Shown here: in pieces, positions 33,690-43,555 of the stretch
Layout of the letters: the number at the start of each line of letters is the position of its first letter
Position numbering within the stretch: position 1 is the stretch's first letter
Assembly (NCBI RefSeq): GCF_011761355.1
Contig: NZ_JAASRW010000003.1
Span: 800,492 to 864,491, forward strand
DNA length: 64,000 nucleotides
Source of the DNA: Paenibacillus lupini
GTDB taxonomy: Bacteria; Bacillota; Bacilli; Paenibacillales; Paenibacillaceae
Reading direction: 5' to 3'
Program-made: the position numbers and the translations under genes
The notes under the pieces: generated by a model
Told to the model about the DNA's origin: nothing
The model's input: only the letters and a program-made list of their open reading frames with translations
Databases searched by the model: none

Positions 33690-36600
33690 ATGGTTAAAAA
33701 ATGGATGTCTCGAATGGTCATATGCAGTCTGTTGGCTTCCTTCGCCAGCCCCGTTATCGGAGTGAATAGTACGTATGCTGCAGAGTCAACTCCAGTGAAG
33801 TCGTTTCAAGATCTAGAATGGCACTGGGCAAAATCGGCGATAGACCGTATGGCCTCACTTGGTATTGTAAGCGGTTACGATACGGGGGGCTTTAAACCCG
33901 GCTTATCAATCAGCAGAGCTGAATTTATAACAATGCTGGATCGTGTATTTGGTTTTTCTGGTACGGAATCAACAGCCTATGATGATGTAGCAGCGGATGC
34001 CTGGTATTATGATGCGGTTACAAGAGCAAGCGGTTCAGGCGTTGTGAATGGGATGGATAAGGATCATTTTGCACCAAATGCACAGATTACGAGAGAAGAT
34101 GCTGCAGTTATGATCGATCGGGCGTTTGAGCTCTCAACAGGCAGCGAATCCGATGCCGAACTTAAGCAGTTTAAGGATTATAGGGCTGTTTCCAGCTATG
34201 CAAAGAAAGCGCTTTCTTATTTGATGGGTGAGAAGGTTATGAAAGGCTTCAACGGTAAGCTACAGCCAAAGTCGCCAATTACACGTGCTGAATCTGCTGT
34301 TCTCTTGTCCGGCATGATTGGTGATTTGATCACCAAGCCAGTCGTCTATGATGCTTCCAAAGTAGAGGGCAATCTGATCATCCGCGCAACCGATGTTACG
34401 GTCAAGAATACAGCGGTGCATGGCAGTCTGCTTCTTGCCGAAGGAATCAAGGAGGGCGACGTTACGCTGGAAGGTGTTACGGTTACAGGTAAGACCGTTA
34501 TTAAGGGAGGCGGAAGCCATTCGGTTGTCTTTAATGGTGCCCAGCTGAATGACGTTTCCATTAACAAACCTGGAAGTTCCGTTCGAGTTGTTTTTCAGAA
34601 TGGTACTCATGCAGAGCAGGTAAGAATTTTAACACCAACAGATTTTGAATGGTCTGAAGATAGTGAAGTAAAATCCCTCCAGGTTCAGTCAGATGGTGTT
34701 ACGGTGAATGATAAGCCAATTCCTACGGGTACGGAGACTTCGTTAGGAGCCGGAGCATCCGGTACAACAAATCCGCCAACCACTACAAACCCGCCGTCAA
34801 CTTCAGGAGAGACACCGGTACCGTCAACGACGATTCCAGATAAGGACTGGCAGCTGGTCTGGAATGATGAATTTAATAAACCAGCTATCGATACGACCAA
34901 ATGGACGGTCGTGGACACGGATGTTGTCTACAACAATGAGCTGGAATATTACACGCCAAATAATGCCGCTATTGAGAAGGATGGAGACCGCAGCGTTCTG
35001 AGCATTAAGGCTAAGAAAGAAGAGTATAAGGGCAGCAGCTATACGTCTGCGAAGCTGATAACGAAAGAAAAAGGCGACTGGACTTACGGTAAAATGGTCG
35101 TTCGCGCCAAGCTGCCTGTTCAGCAGGGTATGTGGCCTGCGATGTGGATGATGCCAACCGATGAAGCGCATTACGGCGGATGGCCGGCTTCCGGTGAGAT
35201 TGACATGATGGAGCTTATTGGCGGAGCGAACAAAAACAAGGTTTTTGGTACACTTCACTATGACAGTGTTCAACCAGACGGTTCACATGGTTCCGTTCAG
35301 AGCAGCTATGTGCTGCAGAATGGTGCGACCTTTGCCGACGACTATCATGATTTTCAATTAGAATGGCTGCCAGGCGTTATCCGTTTCTATGTTGATGGCC
35401 AGCTTTATCATGAAGTGAGAGATTGGAAGACCAAGGGACCGGGGCAGCCAGAATACTATACCTATCCCGCACCATTTGATAGACCCTTCTACATGATTCT
35501 GAATCTGGCAGTAGGCGGAGACTGGCCGGGAGCGCCAAATGGAGATTTTACAGCAGATCAGATGAACGTGGACTTTGTACGGGTGTATGAATATAAGAAC
35601 CTGGACAGCTGGGAAGATGTAACGGGTAATCCTCCTGCACCTGAACCAAAACGTGCGCCGCAAGAGGACGGCAATTTGCTCTACAATGAGAAGTTTATGC
35701 AAGCCACAGATGCAAATGGAATCCCACCATATTGGCAGTTCCTTCTGAACGAAGGCGGAAGTGGTCAAGTGACTGTTGTGGATGATGAGGCAAAAGGGAA
35801 AGCGGCTAAAGTATCGATCACGAATGCCGGTACCCAGGTCTATTCCGTACAACTGACTCAAATGCCGGTCTACCTGCAAAAGGGCAAGAAATATAAAGTG
35901 ACCTATGACGCCAAAGCGGATGCGGAACTGAACATTATGTCGAAGGTGAATCAGTTTGAGAAGAACTGGAAAGTGTACTCCGGCGAACAGCAGAGCCATC
36001 TGACGACAGAGTGGCAGTCCTATGAATATAACTTTGACATGTTAGAAAGCACTGATAATAATGCTAGATTTGAATTTAATCTTGGCAAAGATGCAGTAAC
36101 AAGTGCCTATTTCGCAAATGTGAGGCTTGTAGAAATCGGAGAGGCTTCCCCTCAGCCGGAAATTCCGGTGGAACGGACGACGCTGCCCGATGGTAACCTC
36201 ATCTATAACGGTACATTTGATCAAGGCTCGAACCGACTAGCCTTCTGGACAACTTCAGTAGCCGAGGATGCATCAGCTGATTTCAGCGTGAATAATTTCC
36301 TCGCGTTCCCTGTGATGGAGCGGCAATTGGCTGTTGATGTTGCCAATGGAGGAGCGGAAGCGTGTGCTGTAGCCGTCTCTCAACCAGGATTGGTGCTGGA
36401 GAAAAACAGCGAGTACGCGATTTATTTTGATGCCAAATCCGACACGGCTCGTGAGATGGATCTTGATGTGGTGAGCAGTCACCCTGTTTTGTTTCCAAGT
36501 GGTAGTGAAATTTCTCTTGGGACAACCATGCAAACCTACTCGACAGAGGTTGTGATCGGGGAGGGTGCAGATAAGGCTGAAGCGGAGCTCAAGCTGTTAT

Positions 36601-37997
36601 TTGGCGGAGAGAACGGCAAGGTACTGGTAGACAATGTTCGATTGGTGAAGCGTGGCGCACCTGTCTCGGTATCGGGTTATACTCATATTCCTGCTGCCGG
36701 TGCGTGGGAGATGCAGGGCTTGCAGCTTGAGAACGCAAGTGAAGGCGGCAAGAATGTCGCCTATATGGACGAAGGTGATACGCTGCGATACAAGATTAGT
36801 GTCGAACGTTCCGGTGAGTATGCGATTTCAGCGAGAGTAGCGAGTGGTCAAGAGGATTCGCAAGTCCGATTGAACGTCAAAGACGAGACAGGTGGCCTTA
36901 TTGCACAGTCAACTTATGATCTTGGCAGCACAGACGGATGGCAAAAGTATAAGACGATTTATTTGGATCAAGTAGAATTGGAAGCTGGTAACAGCTATTA
37001 CCTTGATTTCGAGGGATACGGATACAACACTCTTTGGGTAGATATGTCGCCTAATATCGTGTTGAATGGTGATTTTGTTACGGACCTGAGCAGCTGGAAC
37101 CTTACTCCTGGAGAACCTGCTTCTATGAGCAGATCGAGTGAAGGAGAGTTAGTAGCGGAGCTGCCGGGAACAAGCCAGAACTGGTGGGATTACACGCTGC
37201 AGCAGAGCAACGTGAACATGGTGAAGGGCAAAACTTACAGGCTGGAGTTTGATGCGTCTGCGTCGAGCTTGAAAAATATGCAGGTGGTTGTCTCGCAGAG
37301 CAGCGGCGAATTCGCCAAGTATCTGGAGCAAACAGCGTCACTAGGAGCGGATCAAGCCCATTTTGCCTACGACTTTACAATGGGCAGCGATTCGGATCCA
37401 GCATCTGTCCTTGTCTTTGGATTAGGCAACCCGGCAGCTAGTGAGGGTGCAAACTCGGTTGCGATCGATCACATTATGCTGTATGAAGTGAATGGTTCGG
37501 CAGAGACAGGAGGGCAGCCTCTTAACGTAAACCTGCTGCAAAATGGCGGCTTTACAAGTGGAACAGAGGGATGGTTCTCCTATACGGCAGCTCCTGGCCA
37601 GCTTGCTATCGCCGCAAATAATAACAGGCTTGAGGCTTCCATCGGATCAGTAGGCGATAATGCTTGGGATCGGCAGGTGATCCAGGAGGGCTTCGCGATT
37701 CAGCAAGGCTCTAAGTATCAGTTTACTTTCAAAGCGAAGGCTAATACGGCTAGAAAATTAGGAATTGGCATTGGCTGGGTAGATGTTCCGGCTGGATATG
37801 CGTGGCATGGTTACTTTGGCCAGCAGGTCGATCTGACGACAGAGGAGCAGACCTTCACTTTTACCTTTGATGTGACAGATGGCAGCTATGACCCTTCTCG
37901 TATTTCCTTCGATATGGGCAATATTGCGGGCGGCAACGCCGGTGATACAACCATTACGATCTCGGATGTAAATCTGGTCAATTTGGGACCGATCTAA
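33690..37997 (+). CDS. SLH-anchored GH16 endo-beta-1,3-glucanase (laminarinase), multimodular
   Basis: A 1,435-residue surface enzyme. Order of parts: signal peptide (~1-31); three SLH domains (~35-210) that bind secondary cell-wall polymer; a beta-rich domain (~225-345); a Pro/Thr linker; a GH16 catalytic domain (~385-638) with GEIDMME, giving nucleophile Glu503, Asp505 and acid/base Glu508. Carbohydrate-binding modules follow: two CBM4/9-like (~650-800, 815-985), one CBM6-like (~995-1110) and two more CBM4/9-like (~1115-1270, 1280-1433). This layout matches known Paenibacillus Lam16A-type laminarinases. AAGGAGG lies five bases from ATG 33690 and two from ATG 33687. It hydrolyses internal beta-1,3-glucan links; the importer genes upstream would take up the products. 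Confidence 0.93.
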   Translation: MVKKWMSRMVICSLLASFASPVIGVNSTYAAESTPVKSFQDLEWHWAKSAIDRMASLGIVSGYDTGGFKPGLSISRAEFITMLDRVFGFSGTESTAYDDVAADAWYYDAVTRASGSGVVNGMDKDHFAPNAQITREDAAVMIDRAFELSTGSESDAELKQFKDYRAVSSYAKKALSYLMGEKVMKGFNGKLQPKSPITRAESAVLLSGMIGDLITKPVVYDASKVEGNLIIRATDVTVKNTAVHGSLLLAEGIKEGDVTLEGVTVTGKTVIKGGGSHSVVFNGAQLNDVSINKPGSSVRVVFQNGTHAEQVRILTPTDFEWSEDSEVKSLQVQSDGVTVNDKPIPTGTETSLGAGASGTTNPPTTTNPPSTSGETPVPSTTIPDKDWQLVWNDEFNKPAIDTTKWTVVDTDVVYNNELEYYTPNNAAIEKDGDRSVLSIKAKKEEYKGSSYTSAKLITKEKGDWTYGKMVVRAKLPVQQGMWPAMWMMPTDEAHYGGWPASGEIDMMELIGGANKNKVFGTLHYDSVQPDGSHGSVQSSYVLQNGATFADDYHDFQLEWLPGVIRFYVDGQLYHEVRDWKTKGPGQPEYYTYPAPFDRPFYMILNLAVGGDWPGAPNGDFTADQMNVDFVRVYEYKNLDSWEDVTGNPPAPEPKRAPQEDGNLLYNEKFMQATDANGIPPYWQFLLNEGGSGQVTVVDDEAKGKAAKVSITNAGTQVYSVQLTQMPVYLQKGKKYKVTYDAKADAELNIMSKVNQFEKNWKVYSGEQQSHLTTEWQSYEYNFDMLESTDNNARFEFNLGKDAVTSAYFANVRLVEIGEASPQPEIPVERTTLPDGNLIYNGTFDQGSNRLAFWTTSVAEDASADFSVNNFLAFPVMERQLAVDVANGGAEACAVAVSQPGLVLEKNSEYAIYFDAKSDTAREMDLDVVSSHPVLFPSGSEISLGTTMQTYSTEVVIGEGADKAEAELKLLFGGENGKVLVDNVRLVKRGAPVSVSGYTHIPAAGAWEMQGLQLENASEGGKNVAYMDEGDTLRYKISVERSGEYAISARVASGQEDSQVRLNVKDETGGLIAQSTYDLGSTDGWQKYKTIYLDQVELEAGNSYYLDFEGYGYNTLWVDMSPNIVLNGDFVTDLSSWNLTPGEPASMSRSSEGELVAELPGTSQNWWDYTLQQSNVNMVKGKTYRLEFDASASSLKNMQVVVSQSSGEFAKYLEQTASLGADQAHFAYDFTMGSDSDPASVLVFGLGNPAASEGANSVAIDHIMLYEVNGSAETGGQPLNVNLLQNGGFTSGTEGWFSYTAAPGQLAIAANNNRLEASIGSVGDNAWDRQVIQEGFAIQQGSKYQFTFKAKANTARKLGIGIGWVDVPAGYAWHGYFGQQVDLTTEEQTFTFTFDVTDGSYDPSRISFDMGNIAGGNAGDTTITISDVNLVNLGPI

Positions 37998-38089
37998 CAT
38001 CATTTTATAGATCGAAAATGTACGGTTGGAAGGAGGGATAGGGGAAGGCTGGCTGATTTACAGTGTCCTATCACATTTGGAGGTGTTGT

Positions 38090-38803
38090 ATGAAAAAGAA
38101 AGCATCACTCGTTATGGCTGGTTCGGCAATTGTATCGATGTTATTCGTTTCAAGTTCGTACGGAGCTACTGAGTTTTGGGAACCTTTGACGTACTATAAT
38201 CCTGCAACCTGGCAAAAGGCGGATGGTTACTCGAACGGCGGTATGTTTAACTGTACCTGGCGTGCGAACAATGTGAGCTTCACGAGTGACGGCCATTTGA
38301 AGCTGGGCCTAACAAGCTCTGCCTACAACGTATTTAATTGCGCGGAATACCGTTCCGTTAACAAGTATGGTTATGGTCTCTATGAGGTCAGCATGAAGCC
38401 GGCTAAAAACACGGGTATCGTATCTTCTTTCTTCACCTACACCGGCCCGTCTGATGGCACGCCATGGGATGAGATTGATATTGAGTTCCTCGGCAAAGAC
38501 ACAACCAAGGTGCAGTTCAATTACTTTACCAATGGTATAGGCGGACACGAGAAAGTGGTAGATCTAGGCTTCGATGCGTCACAAGGCTTCCATACTTATG
38601 CTTTCAATTGGCAGGCAGGCTCTATCAAGTGGTATGTTGACGGTGTGCTCAAGCATACGGCTACTTCAACGATCCCGACTAATCCAGGCAAAATCATGAT
38701 GAACATTTGGAACGGCACAGGTGTAGACAGCTGGCTCGGTGCCTATAATGGCGCCAATCCCCTCTATGCCGAATATGATTGGATGAAATATACGAGCAAT
38801 TAA
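38090..38803 (+). CDS. bglS: Secreted GH16 lichenase (beta-1,3-1,4-glucanase)
   Basis: A 237-residue secreted enzyme. The signal peptide ends at about residue 25 (SSSYG/ATEFW). The single GH16 domain has the lichenase active-site motif DEIDIEFLGKD, with nucleophile Glu128, Asp130 and acid/base Glu132. The surrounding sequence closely follows Bacillus/Paenibacillus lichenases (bglS, also called licB or gluB), which cleave beta-1,4 links next to beta-1,3 links in mixed-linkage glucan. GGAGGTG precedes ATG 38090; the nine-codon extension to 38063 is not needed. No SLH or binding module is present, so it is free rather than anchored. A terminator follows. Confidence 0.95.
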   Translation: MKKKASLVMAGSAIVSMLFVSSSYGATEFWEPLTYYNPATWQKADGYSNGGMFNCTWRANNVSFTSDGHLKLGLTSSAYNVFNCAEYRSVNKYGYGLYEVSMKPAKNTGIVSSFFTYTGPSDGTPWDEIDIEFLGKDTTKVQFNYFTNGIGGHEKVVDLGFDASQGFHTYAFNWQAGSIKWYVDGVLKHTATSTIPTNPGKIMMNIWNGTGVDSWLGAYNGANPLYAEYDWMKYTSN

Positions 38804-38809
38804 AGCGGA

Positions 38810-38840
38810 AAACGGTGCAGGAGGCTCCTGCACCGTTTTT
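38810..38840 (+). terminator. Terminator of the lichenase gene
   Basis: Stem ACGGTGCAGGAG/CTCCTGCACCGT with almost no loop, followed by TTTT. Confidence 0.9.
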
Positions 38841-38936
38841 GTGCAAATAATTCCCGGCTAGTAGTTAGTGGCCTCGTACAGTAAAATTTTAAAGATATAT
38901 ATTCAATTTTTAACATCCTAAGGAAGTGCAATTGAT

Positions 38937-38980
38937 GTTGCAATCTTAGTATAGAACGAGGTAGTCCAACTCCTTAATAT
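38937..38980 (+). promoter_or_regulatory. Activator box and -10 in front of the solute-binding-protein gene
   Basis: Box GTTGCAATCTTAG at 38937-38949, with a -10-like TAATAT at 38975-38980, again 38 bases start to start, as at 31653. A half-copy GTGCAAT lies 11 bases upstream of the box (38926). Confidence 0.55.
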
Positions 38981-39020
38981 AGGTTTTGTAAACTACTACA
39001 TTGCACTGGGGGAAATGCAG

Positions 39021-40751
39021 TTGAAAGAAAATAAAAGAAAGTTGCTGCCTACGATGGTGCTCGCGGGAGTTATGTCTCTAACAGCGATCACTACTGCGTG
39101 CGGCAACAATAACAATGCACCGGACAATGCCAATGCAAGTACAAATGCAAATGCCAGCAATGCGCCTGCTAATAACGCTGCTGCAGAAAATGCAACAAAC
39201 GAGCTTAAAAAATATGATCCACCGATCACAATCAGCTACTTGCGCCCATGGGGCCCCGATGTAACGTTCAAAGAGGGTGAAGATGCCGACAATAACGTAC
39301 ATACAAAGTGGGCACTTGATAAATTCGGAATTCAGCTGAAGAACCAATGGATTGCGCCTTCGACGAACAATGCGTTTGAAACAAAGCTTCGCTTGTCTCT
39401 TGCGACGAATGAAAAAATGCCGGATATCATCTCTTACCGTGGCGACTTCACCCTCGTAAGAGAGCTGATCGACTCCGGACGTTTCATAGATGCTGGTGAA
39501 TTGTTCGACAAATATGCCAGCCAAACTTGGAAAGATGCTATGAACGAAGATCCTACTGTATGGTATCCGTACATGGAGGATGGCAAACGAGTTGGTATTC
39601 CAATTCTCGATTACGCTTACAATGGCGACCCGGTTATGTGGATTCGCGAAGACTGGATGCAGAAGCTTGGACTTCCAGCTCCTAAGACCTTGGCTGATCT
39701 CGAAAAAGTTATGGATGCCTTCACCAATCAGGATCCGGATGGCAACGGCAAGAAAGATACGTACGGTCTCGCGATCGGCTTCAAAAACTGGCTCAACACG
39801 TGGATGTCTGATGCAGGCTGGATCTTCGGCATGTATGGCACGCAGCCAAACCAATGGAATAAAGCAGCAGACGGCACGCTCGAGTACGGTTCCGTTTCCG
39901 CAGGCTCGAAGCAAGCACTCGCAACGCTTCAAAGCTGGATGAGCAAAGGCTATCTGCCGACAGAAGCGGGCTTGTACGACGAGACGAAAGCGTCGGAAGA
40001 TTTCACAGCAGGCAAAGCAGGTATCGTTGTTGGTCCTCACTGGATGCCGGCATGGCCGCTTGAAGATGTGAAGAAAAATAATAAAGATGCGCAATACAAA
40101 GCATACGCGCTGCCTGCTGGACCAGACGGCAAAGTGGGACGTCATGGTACAACTAACTCCAACGGTGTTGTGTTGATTAATGCAGAGATGGAGCATCCAG
40201 AAGCGTTCTTCGAATATCAGAACTACCTGTTCGACCAATTCGCGAATCCTCCAGCTGGTGGGGAGTTCGAGAATGGTATGGCAGAAGGTTATGACTGGGT
40301 AATGGTAGACGGTGAAGTGAAAAAAGATGCTGCAAGCACAGGCGGCTTTGCTCCAGAGAAGTATACGCTCACATTTGATGGAGCACGTATTCCAGGTCTG
40401 AACATGCAAGTACTTGCAAAGCTGGCGAATGGCGAAGAGGCAACTACACCGCTTGAGAAGAAGAACAAATTAAGCGCGACTCAGCCACTCCTCGAAGCAG
40501 CTAAGATCGTTCTGGAACAGAAGGATGCGGTTATGCCGCAAATGTTCACAGGTGCTCCAACAGAAACGATGCAAACGAGCAATGATATTTTGACGAAGAT
40601 GGAGAAAGATACATTCTCTCAAATCATCTACGGCAAAGCTTCTGTTGATTCCTTCGACAAATTCGTAGAGAAGTGGAAATCTTCCGGCGGCGACAAAATT
40701 ACGCAAGAAGTGAATGACTGGTACAAATCCGTGAGTGCTGGTGCAAAATAA
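39021..40751 (+). CDS. ABC oligosaccharide-binding lipoprotein (LplA-like)
   Basis: A ~576-residue lipoprotein. The signal ends in ITTAC with the lipidated Cys about residue 27, followed by a low-complexity Asn/Ala/Thr linker to ~62 and a large solute-binding domain of the LplA group (DADNNVHTKWALDKFG region, then EDGKRVGIPILDYAYNG). TTG 39021 has GGGGGA seven bases upstream; ATG 39015 is only one base away from it. A shared promoter box suggests it is the binding protein for the permeases at 31.7-33.6 kb, although the genes are separate transcripts. A terminator follows. Confidence 0.9.
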   Translation: MKENKRKLLPTMVLAGVMSLTAITTACGNNNNAPDNANASTNANASNAPANNAAAENATNELKKYDPPITISYLRPWGPDVTFKEGEDADNNVHTKWALDKFGIQLKNQWIAPSTNNAFETKLRLSLATNEKMPDIISYRGDFTLVRELIDSGRFIDAGELFDKYASQTWKDAMNEDPTVWYPYMEDGKRVGIPILDYAYNGDPVMWIREDWMQKLGLPAPKTLADLEKVMDAFTNQDPDGNGKKDTYGLAIGFKNWLNTWMSDAGWIFGMYGTQPNQWNKAADGTLEYGSVSAGSKQALATLQSWMSKGYLPTEAGLYDETKASEDFTAGKAGIVVGPHWMPAWPLEDVKKNNKDAQYKAYALPAGPDGKVGRHGTTNSNGVVLINAEMEHPEAFFEYQNYLFDQFANPPAGGEFENGMAEGYDWVMVDGEVKKDAASTGGFAPEKYTLTFDGARIPGLNMQVLAKLANGEEATTPLEKKNKLSATQPLLEAAKIVLEQKDAVMPQMFTGAPTETMQTSNDILTKMEKDTFSQIIYGKASVDSFDKFVEKWKSSGGDKITQEVNDWYKSVSAGAK

Positions 40752-40768
40752 TAAAGGTTAGGCAAACG

Positions 40769-40808
40769 AGTGACCGCTTCTCCCATATGGAGAGGCGGTC
40801 ACTTTTTT
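40769..40808 (+). terminator. Terminator of the solute-binding-protein gene
   Basis: Stem AGTGACCGC/GCGGTCACT with inner pairing CTCC/GGAG around a short loop, followed by TTTTTT. Confidence 0.9.
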
Positions 40809-40909
40809 AATAAAGCAAATCCTTTTCTACTATTCACTCCTTTAAGAGTTTGCTATAGTAGGGGGTATTTAATAAGTACTCACTATTTGGGAAAATAAGA
40901 GGTGCTCAA

Positions 40910-42376
40910 ATGAGATCGATTATGATTATGCTGGACACTTTGAATAGACGTGCTCTATCCGCGTATGGCGGAGAAGGCGTGATAACGCCGAACATAGATC
41001 GGCTTGCTGAGCAGTCTGTTGTATTCGACCAACACTGGTCCGGCTCATTACCATGTATGCCGGCTCGCAGAGATATGATGACCGGGCGTGCTGCTTTTCT
41101 TGAAAAAGGGTGGGGCGGCATCGAGCCGTTTGACCAAACCTTGCCGGCTGCCCTTCGGGAAGCAGGCGTATTCAGTCACATCGTCACCGATCATTATCAT
41201 TACTTTGCGACAGGTGGAGAAAATTACTGCCAGTCTTTCTCGACTTGGGATTTCCACCGGGGGCAGGAGGATGATCCTTGGTTGTCTTCTGTCGCAGATC
41301 TGCCGAAGCGGGCTGAGTATTACGGTCAAGTGAGGGAGCAATGTGATAAGAATCGGACGCAGTTCATCCGGGAGGAAGACTATCCGGGACCACGGACGAT
41401 TCAAGCGGCATGTGATTGGCTGGAGAGGAATGGGCGGGAAGACCGTTATTTTCTAACCGTTGAAGCGTTTGATCCGCATGAGCCTTTTGATACACCTGAT
41501 CATTATTTGGAGATGTATCAAGACAGCTATGAAGGTCCGGCTTATAGCTGGCCGAAGTACGGCACGGTTGATGTACCACCTGATGCCCTTGCCCATATCC
41601 AGAAGCGTTATGCTGCGACACTTACTATGATTGATGTGTGGCTTGGCAAGTTGTTTGATACGATGGAACGGCTGGATATTTTGGATGATACGATGATTAT
41701 CTTCACAACTGACCATGGCTTATTGCTCGGCGAGCATGAGCAGACAGGCAAGAATGTGATGCATGTCTATAATGAGCTAGCTAATATTCCGCTTATGATC
41801 AGGCTTCCTGAAGGTCAGGGAGCGGGGACACGGATCAAGGCGCTTACACAAAATATTGACCTCATGCCAACTATTCTTGATTATATGGGCGTAGAAATTC
41901 CGGAAACGGTGCAAGGAGCTTCACTTCGTCTATTAATTGAAGGAACGCAGGAGCATATTCGGGAGGCTGCTTTATACGGTTATCATGGGATGTGCGTGAA
42001 CGTAACGGATGGTCGTTATACTTACATGCGCGCACCTGTCTCCCCGGATAATTATCCGTGTTATACGTACACGGCGATGCCAACGACGTTCCGCTCTTAT
42101 CTAGGGCGTATCGCTCCTGAACAGATCGAAGCGGGACGATTCCTGCCTTATACGTCTTATCCAGTCTTCAAAATTCCGGAAAGCACGAAAGGCTTGAAGT
42201 ACGCACGGAATCAATTCGTTATGGAAACACGTCTTTATGACCTTTCGAATGATCAAGCCCAGGAACATCCGCTGCATGATGAAGCGGCAGAGGCTAGAAT
42301 GATTGAGCTGCTTATTAATGGAATGAGGCAAGCTGGAGCACCCGAGGAACAATATGTCAGACTAGGCTTGGCTTAG
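40910..42376 (+). CDS. Cytoplasmic type I (formylglycine) sulfatase
   Basis: A 488-residue arylsulfatase-superfamily enzyme. The active-site consensus C-x-P-x-R is seen as Cys49-Met-Pro-Ala-Arg53, the cysteine that FGE converts to formylglycine. Metal ligands are in MIMLDTLNRR (Asp9) and in FTTDHGLLLGEH (~262-273). No signal peptide, so it acts inside the cell on imported sulfated sugars or a small sulfate ester. The next gene, 18 bases downstream, is its modifying enzyme. The ribosome site AGAGGTG precedes ATG 40910. The substrate is unknown; the neighbourhood is glucan-related, but those glucans are not normally sulfated. Confidence 0.92.
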   Translation: MRSIMIMLDTLNRRALSAYGGEGVITPNIDRLAEQSVVFDQHWSGSLPCMPARRDMMTGRAAFLEKGWGGIEPFDQTLPAALREAGVFSHIVTDHYHYFATGGENYCQSFSTWDFHRGQEDDPWLSSVADLPKRAEYYGQVREQCDKNRTQFIREEDYPGPRTIQAACDWLERNGREDRYFLTVEAFDPHEPFDTPDHYLEMYQDSYEGPAYSWPKYGTVDVPPDALAHIQKRYAATLTMIDVWLGKLFDTMERLDILDDTMIIFTTDHGLLLGEHEQTGKNVMHVYNELANIPLMIRLPEGQGAGTRIKALTQNIDLMPTILDYMGVEIPETVQGASLRLLIEGTQEHIREAALYGYHGMCVNVTDGRYTYMRAPVSPDNYPCYTYTAMPTTFRSYLGRIAPEQIEAGRFLPYTSYPVFKIPESTKGLKYARNQFVMETRLYDLSNDQAQEHPLHDEAAEARMIELLINGMRQAGAPEEQYVRLGLA

Positions 42377-42394
42377 GCAGGGAGGAATACAAAT

Positions 42395-43390
42395 ATGGCA
42401 GAAGATTCGCAAGGCAATCCATTGAAATCTTGTTGTTCAACGCAGCGTTCGTCTATTGTAATTGAGCCTAAGAACCTTAAGCTAAAAGCAGGCGTTCAAG
42501 TGGTGAAAGCTAATCCTTCAAATGAGGATACGACAGGAATGGTCCTCATTCCAGGAGGAACCTTTCTTATGGGTACTAACGATAAGGAAGGATTTCCGGC
42601 TGATGGAGAAGGACCGATCCATGCGGTTACGGTCTCGGATTTTTATATGGATGAGTGTGCCGTAACGAATGAACAGTTCGAACGGTTTATCGCGGCAACC
42701 GGTTATGTGACGGAAGCCCAGCAATTCGGCTGGTCTTATGTGTTCCATTCTTTTGTATCGGAAGCTGATGCGGCAAAAGTCACGATGACTCCACAGTCTG
42801 CTCCATGGTGGTTCCCTATTGAAGGGGCCGATTGGAATCATCCCGAGGGACCAGATTCCGGTATCGAAGGTCGGGAGGATCATCCGGTTGTTCATGTGTC
42901 CTGGAATGATGCGATGGCCTATTGCAAGTGGGCAGGCAGAAGGCTTCCTACAGAAGCGGAATGGGAATATGCCGGAAGAGGCGGCCTTGTTCAGAAGCGC
43001 TACCCTTGGGGGGACAAGCTGAAGCAAGGCGGAGAGCATCACTGCAACATTTGGCAGGGCAAGTTCCCGGTCAAAAATCACGCCAGCGACGGTTTCCTCG
43101 GAACCGCTCCAGTACGAAGCTTCAAGCCTAACGGTTATGGCCTCTATAATATGGCGGGTAATGTATGGGAATGGTGTTCAGACTGGTTCAGCCCAGCCTA
43201 TTACCAAAGCGGCGAGAGTGACAATCCGCAAGGCCCGCGAGGCGGAGAAGGAAGAGTAATGCGAGGTGGTTCTTATCTATGCCACAGCTCTTACTGCAAC
43301 CGATACCGGGTAGCTGCACGTAATAAAAACACCCCCGACAGCTCAACAGGCAATGCGGGCTTCCGAACGGTGCTGTCAGCAACACAATAA
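42395..43390 (+). CDS. Formylglycine-generating enzyme (FGE, sulfatase activator)
   Basis: A 331-residue SUMF1/FGE-domain protein that oxidises the sulfatase active-site cysteine to formylglycine, using oxygen and copper. The C-terminal block GGSYLCHSSYCNRYRVAAR carries the copper-binding cysteines Cys296 and Cys301 with the five-residue spacing of characterised bacterial FGEs. The core GMVLIPGGTFLMGT and AGNVWEWCSDW are standard. Presence of both cysteines separates it from FGE-like proteins of other function. It lies 18 bases after the sulfatase gene, in one operon. AGGGAGG precedes ATG 42395. Confidence 0.95.
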   Translation: MAEDSQGNPLKSCCSTQRSSIVIEPKNLKLKAGVQVVKANPSNEDTTGMVLIPGGTFLMGTNDKEGFPADGEGPIHAVTVSDFYMDECAVTNEQFERFIAATGYVTEAQQFGWSYVFHSFVSEADAAKVTMTPQSAPWWFPIEGADWNHPEGPDSGIEGREDHPVVHVSWNDAMAYCKWAGRRLPTEAEWEYAGRGGLVQKRYPWGDKLKQGGEHHCNIWQGKFPVKNHASDGFLGTAPVRSFKPNGYGLYNMAGNVWEWCSDWFSPAYYQSGESDNPQGPRGGEGRVMRGGSYLCHSSYCNRYRVAARNKNTPDSSTGNAGFRTVLSATQ

Positions 43391-43391
43391 A

Positions 43392-43431
43392 GCAAAGGAC
43401 CGTCTTCCCAAGGAGACGGTCCTTGCTTGTT
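43392..43431 (+). terminator. Terminator of the sulfatase-FGE operon
   Basis: Stem GCAAAGGACCGTCT/AGACGGTCCTTGC with an eight-base loop, followed by a short T-rich tail. Confidence 0.85.
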
Positions 43432-43555
43432 TATGGACAGTTAGACTGATTCATTCTTTTGATCCCTATTATAACCCCAGCCTATCTTAGCGCCACGTAT
43501 CCACATACCCATTAATTGATGTCCTGCAATCTCAGTCTGTAAACTACACGCCCCG

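Noticed and set aside
39078..40409. Long open frame (443 codons) on the minus strand across the solute-binding-protein gene
   Set aside because: It is antisense to a clear lipoprotein gene, is rich in Cys, His, Phe and Ile with no recognisable motif, and has no ribosome site. It is a composition shadow.
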